Source: Bradyrhizobium sp. MOS003 (GTDB taxonomy: Bacteria > Pseudomonadota > Alphaproteobacteria > Rhizobiales > Xanthobacteraceae). Taken from it: a stretch of 64,000 bases of DNA. The DNA lies in NCBI RefSeq assembly GCF_003020125.1, contig NZ_PYFW01000010.1, forward strand, positions 62,001 through 126,000, written 5' to 3'. The notes below the pieces were generated by a model. The model ran no database searches and was not told the origin of the DNA. It saw nothing but the letters and a program-made list of their open reading frames with translations. Of the stretch, positions 17,183-27,033 are shown in pieces. Numbering within the stretch: the first letter of the stretch is position 1; each line of letters begins with the position of its first letter. A program made the position numbers and the translations under genes.

Positions 17183-19402
17183 ATGCTCATCAAGCCAAGC
17201 CTGATCGCGGGCTCAGAACGGCGATTCAAGCAAGCCGAATTCTCACCTGAAGCCTTGAACCGGAAACTGGGCGACGGTCCGATCGAGATGACCGTCGAAA
17301 AGATGCGCGTGCGCCAGCGCCAGCTGCTGGCCGAGACGCAGGACGTGGAGAAGGCCGAGATCGGCCTGGAGCGGATCATCCAGGGCAATGATCTCGACAG
17401 CATCAACTATCTCGCCAAGGGGACTGGCGCCTCGCGCTCGGTCTGCCGCATTCAGCTCAGGGATCTCAAGTCGAACCTGCTCGGCTACGGCTCGGGCTTT
17501 CTGATCGGGCCAGGCCTGCTGTTGACGAACCACCATGTCTTCGGCAAGCCGGCCGACGCCGCCAATTCGATCGCCGATTTCAACTACGAGCTCGACATCG
17601 CGGGGCAGGAGCGCGTGCCGGTGCGGTTCGGCTTCGAGCCGGGCAAGTTCTTTTACACCAATGACAGGCTGGATTTCTCCATCGTCGCGGTGGCGTCGAC
17701 CTCGCTGTCCGGCGGGGAAAAGCTCGAGGATTGGGGGTGGTTGCCGCTCAGTGGCGCGCCCGGCAAGGCAGATCCCGGTGAGTACCTCACCATCGTCCAG
17801 CATCCCAGCGGGCAGATGAAGCAGGTCTGCGTGCGCGAGAACAAGCTGCTCAAATATGTCGGCGACTTCCTCTGGTACAACACCGACACGACGGCGGGAT
17901 CGTCGGGCTCGCCGGCATTCAACCGCTTCTGGCAGGTGGTCGCGCTGCATCACAGCGGCGTGCCCCGGAAGGATACACAGGGCCGCACCCTGACCAAGGA
18001 CGGCAAGGTGTGGAAGGCATCGATGGACGAGTCGCTGATCGACTGGATTGCCAATGAAGGCATCCGGATCAGCGCGATCGTCGCCGATCTCAAGGTTGCC
18101 GTCGGCTCCCATCCCCTGATCCAGCCGGTGCTGGACGAGGAAGAGCCGCCGCTCCGGATCGTGGTCGAGAAGGCTCGGCCGCCGGTCGCCGCGCCTGCTT
18201 TCGGCACCAATTTCTGGGTCGAGCAGTCCCTGGACGGGACCTCGCTGGTGGTCCCGATCCGCGTGCCGTTGCCGACGTTCAGGACGGACATTCCGTTCGT
18301 ACCGCCGGCACCCCTGCCGGGTCCCGCGGGAGGCAACGGAGGAGGCGCGAACGGCGGCATGCAAAACGGCGGCAAGCCGTTGCTCTCCCCGCCGGCCCGC
18401 CTCCCGTCGAACATCAGTGTGAACGGCCTGCCAATGGAGGCCGTGCATATCGATCAGAGCACGCTGAAATCGCGTCCCGGATACAAGCCGAATTTTCTCG
18501 GCACCGGGAAATTCTCGGTGCCCTTGCCGAAGATTCCAACCGCTCTCAAATCCGAGATCGCGACGCTCAAGGGGAATTCCAGGCAGTCCGAGCTGAAATA
18601 TTTCAACTACAGCGTCGTCATGAACAAGCAGCGCCGGCTCGCCTTCTTCAGCTGCGTCAATATCGACGGCGGGCAGCAGCAGGACGTCGGCAAGCGCGAG
18701 GGTGATTCCTGGCTGCGAGATCCGCGCATCGACGACGATGCCCAGATCGGCGACGAGTTCTACCGCAAGCAGGCGACTCTCGAGGCGGACCGCAGCAAGA
18801 ATCCATTCGACCGTGGCCATCTCGTGCGCCGGCTGGACGCCACCTGGGGCGACACCGTCGCCGCGGCCAAGCAGCATGGTGACGATTCCTTCCATTTCAC
18901 CAATTGCTCGCCGCAGTTCTTCTCGTTCAACCAGGGCAAGCAGCTCTGGGCGGGACTGGAGGATTACACCCGCGATGTCCTGCTCGAAGGCGAGGAGAAG
19001 GGCATCGTCATGAACGGTCCGGTGTTCGACGGACCGGACGCCGATGACTCCGATCTGCCCAATCCGGCCGGGCGGCCGCGCAAGGATCCGAGCTTCGGCG
19101 GCGTTCAAATCCCGAAATATTTCTGGAAGATCCTGATCCGACGCAACGAGGACGACGACGCGCTCAAGGCGGCGGCTTTCCTGATGAGCCAGCGAAAGCT
19201 GATCATGGACATCGATCGCATCCAGGAGGTGGATCTGCGCGAGAAGATGTCGGAGGAGGATGTCAGCGTCTTCCAGGTCTCGATCGCGGACCTCGCGAAA
19301 CTGACCAGGCTCGACTTCGGCAATCTCGCCGATTCGGATTCGCACGAGGCGACCTCGGTCGGCCCGCGGCGGATCGAGTCCTATGAGGACATTCGACTCT
19401 AG
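17183..19402 (+). CDS. trypsin-like protease fused to DNA/RNA non-specific endonuclease
   Basis: 739 residues. An N-terminal helical, charged region (1-80) is followed by a trypsin/V8-like serine protease at about 85-260, with His118 in TNHHVF, Asp164 in LDFSIV and Ser241 in the AGSSGSP loop. A Pro/Gly-rich linker spans about 360-405. A NucA-type beta-beta-alpha-metal nuclease occupies about 465-700, with DRGH (catalytic His546), NCSPQ (Asn574), metal-ligand Asn583 and an LED acidic residue at 593. Both active sites look complete. There is no N-terminal signal peptide, so it is cytoplasmic or exported by an unusual route. It stands alone between a terminator-like hairpin and a convergent LysR gene. 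Possible roles: effector, self-activated nuclease, or defence; none is proven. Confidence 0.9.
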   Translation: MLIKPSLIAGSERRFKQAEFSPEALNRKLGDGPIEMTVEKMRVRQRQLLAETQDVEKAEIGLERIIQGNDLDSINYLAKGTGASRSVCRIQLRDLKSNLLGYGSGFLIGPGLLLTNHHVFGKPADAANSIADFNYELDIAGQERVPVRFGFEPGKFFYTNDRLDFSIVAVASTSLSGGEKLEDWGWLPLSGAPGKADPGEYLTIVQHPSGQMKQVCVRENKLLKYVGDFLWYNTDTTAGSSGSPAFNRFWQVVALHHSGVPRKDTQGRTLTKDGKVWKASMDESLIDWIANEGIRISAIVADLKVAVGSHPLIQPVLDEEEPPLRIVVEKARPPVAAPAFGTNFWVEQSLDGTSLVVPIRVPLPTFRTDIPFVPPAPLPGPAGGNGGGANGGMQNGGKPLLSPPARLPSNISVNGLPMEAVHIDQSTLKSRPGYKPNFLGTGKFSVPLPKIPTALKSEIATLKGNSRQSELKYFNYSVVMNKQRRLAFFSCVNIDGGQQQDVGKREGDSWLRDPRIDDDAQIGDEFYRKQATLEADRSKNPFDRGHLVRRLDATWGDTVAAAKQHGDDSFHFTNCSPQFFSFNQGKQLWAGLEDYTRDVLLEGEEKGIVMNGPVFDGPDADDSDLPNPAGRPRKDPSFGGVQIPKYFWKILIRRNEDDDALKAAAFLMSQRKLIMDIDRIQEVDLREKMSEEDVSVFQVSIADLAKLTRLDFGNLADSDSHEATSVGPRRIESYEDIRL

Positions 19403-19408
19403 AACAAG

Positions 19409-19443
19409 CGCAGCCTGACGCGGTGTCGCCGTGTCAGGCTGCG
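19409..19443. terminator. bidirectional hairpin between nuclease gene and LysR
   Basis: CGCAGCCTGAC (19409-19419) pairs perfectly over 11 bp with GTCAGGCTGCG (19433-19443). The loop can pair further. The last LysR codons lie in the right arm. It sits 7 bp after the stop of the protease-nuclease gene. Confidence 0.6.
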
Positions 19444-20324
19444 ATGACGTCCCGGTCGGTTTTCAGGCAAGCGGCAAAGCCGGCCAGTGCGCTGGATTGA
19501 TGTCCGGCGCGACGCTGGATGAAGAGTGTCTCGACCCGCGCATGCGAGGCGCCCAGGGTGTGGATCGAGACGGTGCCATTCATCGCACTGCGTTCGACGA
19601 CCGCGCGCGGCAGCAACGTCACGCCCATGTCGGCGGCGACGCAGCCGATCATGCCGTCGAGCGTGCCGAGCTCGAAGCGCGCGGCTGAAGGCCACCCGAA
19701 CTCGACGAAGATCTGCTCGAGCCGCTGGCGATAGGTGCAGCCGGTGCGGAATACCAGCGCGGTCGGGCCGGACTCCGGCGTGCCGGCGCGCAGCTCGGCA
19801 AGCGAAGCCCAGCGTCGCGCACTGACCAGCACCAGCTCCTCGCGGAAGGCGCCCGTCGCAGTGAGGTCGTCATGCGCGATCGGCCCTGCGACGAAGGCAC
19901 CATCGAGCGCACCTTCGAGCACGCTTGCGACGAGGTCGGCGGTCGGCGCGGTCCGCAAGGACAGGCGCACGGCGGGACAACGGCGGTGGAAATCGGCGAG
20001 CAGCGGCGGCAGCCGCACTGCCGCGGTCGTCTCCATCGAGCCGATCGCGAGCGGTCCCTTCGGCTCGCCATCATCGCGCGCGGCGAGCACGGCCTCGCGC
20101 GAGAGCGCGGCCATGCGTTGCGCGTAAGGCAAAAGGCGCTTGCCGGCGCCGGTCAGTGTCATGCCGCGGCTGTGGCGTTCGAACAGCGGCGTGCCGATCT
20201 CCGCCTCCAGCGCCTTGACGCGCTGGGTGACGTTGGATTGCACGGTGTTCAGCTCTTCCGCAGCGCGGGTGATGCCACCGGTACGGGCGACTGCGGCAAA
20301 AGTCTTGAGATCGCCGAGTTCCAT
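19434..20324 (-). CDS. LysR-family transcriptional regulator
   Basis: 296 residues from ATG 20324, where the canonical MELGDLKTFAAVARTGGITRA begins; a 9-codon longer reading is unlikely. The helix-turn-helix covers residues 18-65 (AAEELNTVQSNVTQRVKALE, then LFERHSRGMTLTGAG), and the remainder is the periplasmic-binding-like effector domain. Divergent from the first nitronate monooxygenase-like gene, with a T-N11-A palindrome between, so it probably activates or represses that pair and itself. Confidence 0.92.
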   Translation of the reverse strand: MELGDLKTFAAVARTGGITRAAEELNTVQSNVTQRVKALEAEIGTPLFERHSRGMTLTGAGKRLLPYAQRMAALSREAVLAARDDGEPKGPLAIGSMETTAAVRLPPLLADFHRRCPAVRLSLRTAPTADLVASVLEGALDGAFVAGPIAHDDLTATGAFREELVLVSARRWASLAELRAGTPESGPTALVFRTGCTYRQRLEQIFVEFGWPSAARFELGTLDGMIGCVAADMGVTLLPRAVVERSAMNGTVSIHTLGASHARVETLFIQRRAGHQSSALAGFAACLKTDRDVIAA

Positions 20325-20362
20325 GATGTCGTTTCTCTTTTCAGATGGCAACGTTCGCTACA

Positions 20363-20379
20363 ATTCATTTTTCGAGAAT
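20363..20379. promoter_or_regulatory. candidate LysR box (ATTC-N9-GAAT)
   Basis: ATTC (20363-20366) and GAAT (20376-20379) form a T-N11-A palindrome centred about 47 bp from the LysR start and 51 bp from the divergent enzyme start. This fits the family's usual site but is short enough to occur by chance. Confidence 0.3.
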
Positions 20380-20421
20380 GCTAGTCGGGCCTAGTCTCGC
20401 TGTCCAGATCAGGAAAGAGTC

Positions 20422-21405
20422 ATGCCGATCACGACATCGCTGGCCACGCTGCTTGAGATCAGCCATCCCGTCCTGCTGGCGCCGATGGATGTCATTGCGG
20501 GCAGCCGTCTGGTCGCGGCGGTGAGCCGTGCCGGCGGCTTTGGCATTCTGGGCGGTGGCTATGGCGAGAGGATTTGGTTGCAGCAGGAGACGGCGAAGCT
20601 CGCCTCCCTGTCCGTGCCGTTCGGGATCGGCTTCATCACATGGAGCCTTGCCAAGCAGCCCGAGCTTCTCGACATCGCGCTGGCGGCAAAGCCGTCGGCG
20701 ATCATGTTGTCGTTTGGCGATCCCGCGCCGTTCGCAGCCAGGATCAAGTCGGCCGACGCGCGTCTGATCTGCCAGGTTCAGGACGAAGCGATGGCGCGGC
20801 AGGCGCTCGATGCCGGCGCCGATATTCTGATCGCGCAGGGAACGGAGGCGGGCGGTCACGGCGCCTCCCGCACCACGGTCGATCTCGTGCCGGGGATCGT
20901 CGATCTTGCCGCGGGCGTGCCGGTGGCCGCTGCCGGCGGCATTGCCGACGGGCGCGGGCTCGCCGCCATGATGATGCTGGGCGCGAGCGGCGTGCTGCTC
21001 GGCACGCGCTTCTATGCAAGCGTGGAGGCCGACGGCGCGGAGGAGGCCAAGCGGCGCATCTGCGCGGCGAACAGCGGTTCGACGTTGCGCGGCATCATCT
21101 TCGATCTCTCCCGCAACAATGTCTGGCCGGCGCCGTTTACCGGCCGATGCCTGGTCAATGATCACGCCCGGCGCTGGATCGGCCGCGAAGTCGAGCTGAT
21201 GCAGAATGTCGCTGCAGTCGCGGCGGAATATGCGGCGGCAAAAGACGCCGGAAATTTCGACGTCGCGGCCGTGATCGCGGGCGAGGCGGTCGGACTGATC
21301 CATGATATTCCACCGGCAGCCGAGATCGTCGAGCGGATTGCGGCTGAAGCGGAGCAGCTTCTTGCCGGCCGCCGCAACTCCATCGCGCCCGTCGCCCGAA
21401 TTTAG
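20422..21405 (+). CDS. nitronate monooxygenase-like flavoprotein (first copy)
   Basis: 327-residue FMN TIM-barrel of the 2-nitropropane dioxygenase family, which oxidises alkyl nitronates such as propionate 3-nitronate. The start has PVLLAPMDVIAG, the catalytic His region reads QGTEAGGHGA, and AAGGIADGRGLAAMMMLGASGVLLGTRF splits into the usual phosphate-binding strands. It is more divergent in the C-terminal third than the next gene. The two lie 11 bp apart and likely form an operon under the divergent LysR. Confidence 0.85.
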   Translation: MPITTSLATLLEISHPVLLAPMDVIAGSRLVAAVSRAGGFGILGGGYGERIWLQQETAKLASLSVPFGIGFITWSLAKQPELLDIALAAKPSAIMLSFGDPAPFAARIKSADARLICQVQDEAMARQALDAGADILIAQGTEAGGHGASRTTVDLVPGIVDLAAGVPVAAAGGIADGRGLAAMMMLGASGVLLGTRFYASVEADGAEEAKRRICAANSGSTLRGIIFDLSRNNVWPAPFTGRCLVNDHARRWIGREVELMQNVAAVAAEYAAAKDAGNFDVAAVIAGEAVGLIHDIPPAAEIVERIAAEAEQLLAGRRNSIAPVARI

Positions 21406-21416
21406 AGAGAACAACC

Positions 21417-22493
21417 ATGTGGCCTGACCGTCGACTGATCGACCTCTTCAAGACCGAATTTCCGATCGTGCTGGCGCCGATGGCCGGCGTGATGGATGCG
21501 GAGCTGGTGATTGCCGTGGCAGAGGGTGGTGGGCTCGGCTCGCTGCCGAGCGCGATGCTGTCGCCGGAGAAGGCGCGCGAGCAGGTCAACATCATTCGCC
21601 AGCGCGTGAAGGCGCCGGTGAACATGAACTTCTTCTGCCATACGCCGGTTGACCTTTCGACTGAGGCCGAAGCGCGCTGGAAGCAGCGGCTCACGGCCTA
21701 TTACACCGAGCATGGTCTCGATCCAGCAGCGCCCATCTCTGCGGCGAACCGCGCTCCCTTCGACGCTGCGTTCTGCGAGGTCGTCGAGGAGCTGAAGCCC
21801 GAAATCGTCAGCTTCCATTTCGGCCTGCCGGAGCAGGCGCTGCTCGAGCGCGTCAAGGCGGCCGGCTGCCTCGTCATCTCGTCGGCGACAACGGTGAAGG
21901 AAGCCGTCTGGCTCGAACAGCACAGCGTCGATGCCGTGATCGCGCAAGGCGCCGAAGCGGGCGGCCATCGCGGCATGTTCCTGACCGACAAGATTTCCGA
22001 GCAGCCCGGCACGTTTGCGCTGGTGCCGCAGGTCGCCGATGCCGTGAAGGTGCCGGTGATTGCGGCCGGTGGCATCGCGGACGGACGCGGCATCGCCGCC
22101 GCCTTCGCGCTCGGCGCCTCGGGCGTGCAGATCGGCAGCGCTTACTTGCGCTGTCCGGAATCCAAGGTCTCGCCGGGAGGCCGCAAGGCGCTGGCTGAAG
22201 CGCGGGACGATTCCACCGTGATCACCAATGTCATGACCGGGCGCCCGGCGCGCGGCGTCCAGAACCGCCTGATGCGCGAGGCCGGTCCGATCTCGCCGGA
22301 CGCACCGCCGTTCCCCCATGCCGCGACCGCGCTGGGGCCGCTGAAAGCGGCTGCCGAAAAGCAGGGCAGGGTCGATTTCACCAATCTCTGGGCCGGCCAG
22401 GCCGTGGCGCTGGGCCGCGAGGTCCCCGCGGCCGAATTGACCCGGGATTTTGCCAAATCCGCTCTGGCCCGGATGAAGGCGCTGGCTGACTGA
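21417..22493 (+). CDS. nitronate monooxygenase (second copy)
   Basis: 358 residues; same fold with IVLAPMAGVMDAELV at the N-terminus, the catalytic QGAEAGGHRGMF, AAGGIADGRGIAAAFALGASGVQIGSAYL, then VMTGRPARGVQNRLMRE, which matches class I nitronate monooxygenases well. It differs strongly from its neighbour in length and N-terminal region, so the pair is an old divergence or a combination of two paralogues rather than a fresh duplication. It may detoxify plant or fungal nitro-compounds in soil (inference). Confidence 0.9.
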   Translation: MWPDRRLIDLFKTEFPIVLAPMAGVMDAELVIAVAEGGGLGSLPSAMLSPEKAREQVNIIRQRVKAPVNMNFFCHTPVDLSTEAEARWKQRLTAYYTEHGLDPAAPISAANRAPFDAAFCEVVEELKPEIVSFHFGLPEQALLERVKAAGCLVISSATTVKEAVWLEQHSVDAVIAQGAEAGGHRGMFLTDKISEQPGTFALVPQVADAVKVPVIAAGGIADGRGIAAAFALGASGVQIGSAYLRCPESKVSPGGRKALAEARDDSTVITNVMTGRPARGVQNRLMREAGPISPDAPPFPHAATALGPLKAAAEKQGRVDFTNLWAGQAVALGREVPAAELTRDFAKSALARMKALAD

Positions 22494-22570
22494 GGCCAGT
22501 CACCCGGTTGCGGCGCAAAACCGGCCTCTGCTATACGGCACATGGGTTTTGCCGTGAGAGGCCTTATATA

Positions 22571-22858
22571 ATGTCCGTCGACGCCGCTACTGTCCGCCGC
22601 ATCGCGCATCTGGCGCGCATTGCGGTTTCCGAGGGCGAGGTTCCGCATCTGCAGGGCGAGCTCAACGCCATGCTCGCCTTCGTCGAGCAGCTCTCGGAGG
22701 TCAATGTCGAGGGCGTGGAGCCCATGACATCGGTCACCCCGATGCAGATGAAGAAGCGGCAGGACGTGGTCGATGACGGCGAGATCGCCGACGATATCGT
22801 TGCCAACGCGCCTGCGACCGAAGGCCACTTCTTCCTGGTGCCGAAGGTCGTCGAGTAG
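22571..22858 (+). CDS. gatC: Asp-tRNA(Asn)/Glu-tRNA(Gln) amidotransferase subunit C
   Basis: 95 residues with the characteristic MSVDAATVRRIAHLARI opening, FVEQLSEVNVEGVEPMTS in the middle and a C-terminal EGHFFLVPKVVE. GatC wraps around GatA and GatB in the GatCAB enzyme, which converts misacylated Glu-tRNA(Gln) and Asp-tRNA(Asn). ATG 22571 is chosen; an in-frame extension to 22508 has no family similarity. First gene of the gat operon. Confidence 0.95.
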   Translation: MSVDAATVRRIAHLARIAVSEGEVPHLQGELNAMLAFVEQLSEVNVEGVEPMTSVTPMQMKKRQDVVDDGEIADDIVANAPATEGHFFLVPKVVE

Positions 22859-22875
22859 TTTTTAGGACCTGTGTC

Positions 22876-23091
22876 ATGTGCATGCTTTGCGACGACGAGA
22901 AGGCCTATCAGGCCTACATGAACTATCTCGACAAGATGGAGCGGCAGGGCAAGGCTGCCGATCCCAACGTCGCCGTCAATGCCGTGCTCGACGAGATCGA
23001 GGCCGCCGCGAACGCCGCCGCCAAGAAAAAAGACGACCCGGCCAACGACAAGACCCTGTCTCCGTTCTTCTGCAGCCCGATCAATAAATGA
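22876..23091 (+). CDS. small Cys-containing protein between gatC and gatA
   Basis: 71 residues: an N-terminal MCMLCDDE (CxxC with acidic residues), a helical central part with an Ala/Lys-rich stretch, and a C-terminal FFCSPI. Three Cys could bind a metal or form a disulfide. It starts 17 bp after gatC and its stop overlaps the gatA start (ATGA), so it is translated with the amidotransferase. I do not recognise it beyond this position; a link to tRNA amidation is inference from context. Confidence 0.7.
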   Translation: MCMLCDDEKAYQAYMNYLDKMERQGKAADPNVAVNAVLDEIEAAANAAAKKKDDPANDKTLSPFFCSPINK

Positions 23092-24563
23092 CCGATTTGA
23101 CATCGCTGACGCTCGCCGAGGCCCGCAAGGGTCTCGCGGCCAAGACTTTCACGTCCCTCGAGCTGACCGACGCGCATCTGAGCGCAATCGAAGCCGCGCG
23201 GGTGCTCAATGCCTTCGTGATGGAGACGCCGGAGCAGGCGCGGGACATGGCGAGGGCCGTGGACGAGAAGATCGCCAAGGGCGATGCCGGCCCGCTCGCC
23301 GGCATCCCGCTCGGCATCAAGGATCTGTTCGCGACCAAGGGCGTGCGCACCACGGCGTGCTCGAAGATCCTCGGCAATTTCGTGCCGACTTACGAGTCCA
23401 CCATCACCTCGCAGCTGTGGCGCGACGGTGCGGTGATGCTCGGCAAGCTCAACAATGACGAGTTCGCGATGGGCTCGGCCAACGAGACCTCGTGCTTCGG
23501 TCCGGTCGGCAATCCCTGGCGGCGCGAAGGAAGCAACACGACGCTGGTGCCGGGCGGTTCGTCCGGCGGCTCGGCCTCGGCCGTGGCGGCGCTGCTCTGC
23601 ATGGGTGCGACCGCGACCGACACCGGCGGCTCGATCCGTCAGCCGGCGGCCTTCACCGCGACCGTCGGCATCAAGCCGACCTATGGCCGCTGCTCGCGCT
23701 GGGGCATCGTCGCCTTTGCCTCCTCGCTCGACCAGGCCGGTCCGATCGCACGCAGCGTCCGCGACAGCGCGATGCTGCTTCGCTCGATGGCCGGCCACGA
23801 TCCCAAGGACACGACCTCGGTCGACATCCCCGTGCCGGATTACGAGGCCGCGATCGGCAAATCCGTGAAGGGCATGAAGATCGGCATCCCCCGGGAATAT
23901 CGTCTCGACGGCATGCCGGCCGAGATCGAAAAACTCTGGAGCGAGGGCGCCGCCTGGCTGAAGGCGGCCGGCGCCGAGCTGGTCGAAGTCTCGTTGCCGC
24001 ACACGAAGTACGCGCTGCCGGCCTACTACATCGTGGCGCCGGCCGAGGCGTCCTCGAACCTCGCGCGCTATGACGGCGTTCGCTATGGCCTGCGCGAGCA
24101 GGGCAGGAACATCAACGAGCTCTACGAGAACACCCGCGCCGAGGGGTTCGGTGCGGAGGTCCGTCGCCGCGTCATGATCGGCACCTATGTGCTCTCGGCC
24201 GGCTATTACGATGCCTATTATCTGCGCGCGCAGAAGGTGCGCACGCTGATCAAGAAGGATTTCGAGGATTGTTTCGCGCGGGGGGTCGACGCGATCCTGA
24301 CGCCGGCGACGCCATCGGCGGCCTTCGGCATCGGCGAGAAGGGCGGCGCGGATCCGGTCGAGATGTATCTCAACGACATCTTCACGGTGACCGTCAACAT
24401 GGCGGGCCTGCCCGGCATCGCCGTGCCCGCGGGCAAGGACGCGCAGGGTCTGCCGCTCGGCCTGCAATTGATCGGCCGCCCGTTCGAGGAGGAGACGCTG
24501 TTCTCGCTCGGCGAGGTGATCGAGCAGGCCGCCGGCCGCTTTACGCCTGCGAGGTGGTGGTGA
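23088..24563 (+). CDS. gatA: Asp-tRNA(Asn)/Glu-tRNA(Gln) amidotransferase subunit A
   Basis: 491-residue glutaminase subunit of GatCAB; releases ammonia from glutamine and channels it to GatB. The amidase signature is intact: Lys in GIPLGIKDLF, the GGSSGGSASAVAA loop with cis-Ser, and TGGSIRQPA with the nucleophile Ser. YGRCSRWGIVAFASSLDQAG and DAILTPATPS are typical of GatA. Length matches the family (about 485-495). Its start overlaps the upstream small gene, and its stop overlaps the next start by GTGA. Confidence 0.97.
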   Translation: MTDLTSLTLAEARKGLAAKTFTSLELTDAHLSAIEAARVLNAFVMETPEQARDMARAVDEKIAKGDAGPLAGIPLGIKDLFATKGVRTTACSKILGNFVPTYESTITSQLWRDGAVMLGKLNNDEFAMGSANETSCFGPVGNPWRREGSNTTLVPGGSSGGSASAVAALLCMGATATDTGGSIRQPAAFTATVGIKPTYGRCSRWGIVAFASSLDQAGPIARSVRDSAMLLRSMAGHDPKDTTSVDIPVPDYEAAIGKSVKGMKIGIPREYRLDGMPAEIEKLWSEGAAWLKAAGAELVEVSLPHTKYALPAYYIVAPAEASSNLARYDGVRYGLREQGRNINELYENTRAEGFGAEVRRRVMIGTYVLSAGYYDAYYLRAQKVRTLIKKDFEDCFARGVDAILTPATPSAAFGIGEKGGADPVEMYLNDIFTVTVNMAGLPGIAVPAGKDAQGLPLGLQLIGRPFEEETLFSLGEVIEQAAGRFTPARWW

Positions 24564-24852
24564 ATGCCGCCGCGTTCATCGCAAGCCTCGACGGCGCGGC
24601 GCCCGCGCCGGCTCTGAACGCGTCGCTTAGAGGTCTCTGGTGGGCCGCCAAGGGCGATTGGGACCAGGCGCACAGGATCGTCCAGGACGACAACAGTCGT
24701 GACGCGGCCTGGGTGCACGCCTATTTGCACCGCGTCGAAGGCGATCTCGGCAATGCCGGCTATTGGTACCGCCAGGCCGGTCAGCCCGCTGCAAAGGATT
24801 CATTGGAAGCGGAGTGGGAGCGGATCGCTGCCACGCTGCTCGGGAGCACGAC

Positions 24853-24856
<4 letters not shown>
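24560..24856 (+). CDS. small helical-repeat protein between gatA and gatB
   Basis: 98 residues from GTG 24560, overlapping the gatA stop; its own stop overlaps the gatB ATG (ATGA). The centre reads LRGLWWAAKGDWDQAHRIVQ, then AWVHAYLHRVEGDLGNAGYWY, two helix pairs with spacing like TPR/SEL1 motifs. There is no signal peptide. The strict overlap on both sides says it is made together with GatA and GatB; function is unknown. Confidence 0.7.
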
Positions 24857-26331
<1,475 letters not shown>

Positions 26332-26344
26332 TCTCGCACGTTCG

Positions 26345-26378
26345 AACGAGGTGACGGATAAGTTCGTCACCTCGTTTT
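26345..26378 (+). terminator. rho-independent terminator of the gat operon
   Basis: A perfect 12-bp stem (AACGAGGTGACG at 26345-26356 with CGTCACCTCGTT at 26365-26376), an 8-nt loop and a TTTT run at 26375-26378 that overlaps the end of the stem, 14 bp after the gatB stop. Confidence 0.8.
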
Positions 26379-26896
26379 CGTTCCTCGGCTGCGACGCCCG
26401 CCCGCATCCTCTCCGGTAAACTTCATCCCATCGATGGCGACGCGGCGGCCGAATCGCCGTCACGCGATTCGCGCAAAACGGCGGCTCGCAGACGCTCCGA
26501 CGAGCGCTCGCGGCATTATTCATGAAAATATTTTCGTTGCCAAAAATCGCGACTCAGAGTCCGCGAAACGCCTTTGCGAGGTGATCTCGACCATCACGAT
26601 GCGCATCGTCGGGTCGATCGTGCACGATACGTGCGTGCAGAAAAATACTTGCTGCATAGAGTTTTCTGCAATCGCATCTGTTGCAGACATCGACGATGCG
26701 GGCACTCCGCGCGATCGTGCAAACACGTCATGCAGCGTGCTTGCATCGCGCTCGCCAAGCGCACGCGTCTTGCGTCGTCAACACTTCTTTAAGCGAGACG
26801 CTGTTTTTTTCGTTGTGTTGGTGTATTCGGGATGAGTGTGCACTCGATCCCCGAATGCATGCAGCGATTAAGCCATCTCACACATCGGAGGGCAAC
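26379..26896. other. 518-bp gap, lower GC, no convincing protein gene
   Basis: The open frame at 26434-26835 has no coherent protein character (mixed Cys and Arg, no family motif). The DNA is rich in short recurring words of the ATCGTGCA type, and near its end has AGCG-AGA-CGCT followed by seven T (26792-26810), a short-stem terminator-like site. It could hold a small RNA or a long leader for the lysine-rich peptide; nothing definite is seen. Confidence 0.4.
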
Positions 26897-26995
26897 ATGG
26901 CCAAGAAAGCTAAGAAGGCAAAGAAGGCGAAGAAGGCGAAGAGCGCAGTGAAGAAGACTGCGAAGAAGACCCGCAAGGTCGCCAAGAAGAAGTAA
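26897..26995 (+). CDS. very small lysine/alanine-rich histone-H1-like peptide
   Basis: 32 residues, almost entirely Lys, Ala and a few Arg, Thr, Ser and Val, in near-tandem KKAK units. ATG 26897 is preceded by GGAGG (26888-26892) with a 4-nt gap. The composition resembles the C-terminal tails of histone H1-like bacterial nucleoid proteins, so nucleic-acid binding and compaction are likely (inference). A hairpin follows 15 bp after the stop. Too small to classify by domain. Confidence 0.75.
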   Translation: MAKKAKKAKKAKKAKSAVKKTAKKTRKVAKKK

Positions 26996-27010
26996 CTTCG
27001 CTTCTGAAGT

Positions 27011-27033
27011 TGCCGGCTCCTCGAGAGCCGGCA
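27011..27033 (+). terminator. hairpin after the lysine-rich peptide gene
   Basis: TGCCGGCTC (27011-27019) and GAGCCGGCA (27025-27033) form a perfect 9-bp stem with a 5-nt loop, 15 bp after the stop codon. No T-run follows. Confidence 0.4.

Noticed and set aside
17243..19345. 700-codon open frame on the minus strand
   Set aside because: Mirror of the protease-nuclease gene; Arg/Asp/Leu-rich with no domain.
26434..26835. 133-codon open frame before the lysine-rich peptide
   Set aside because: Odd composition, no ribosome site, no family pattern, crosses a terminator-like hairpin.
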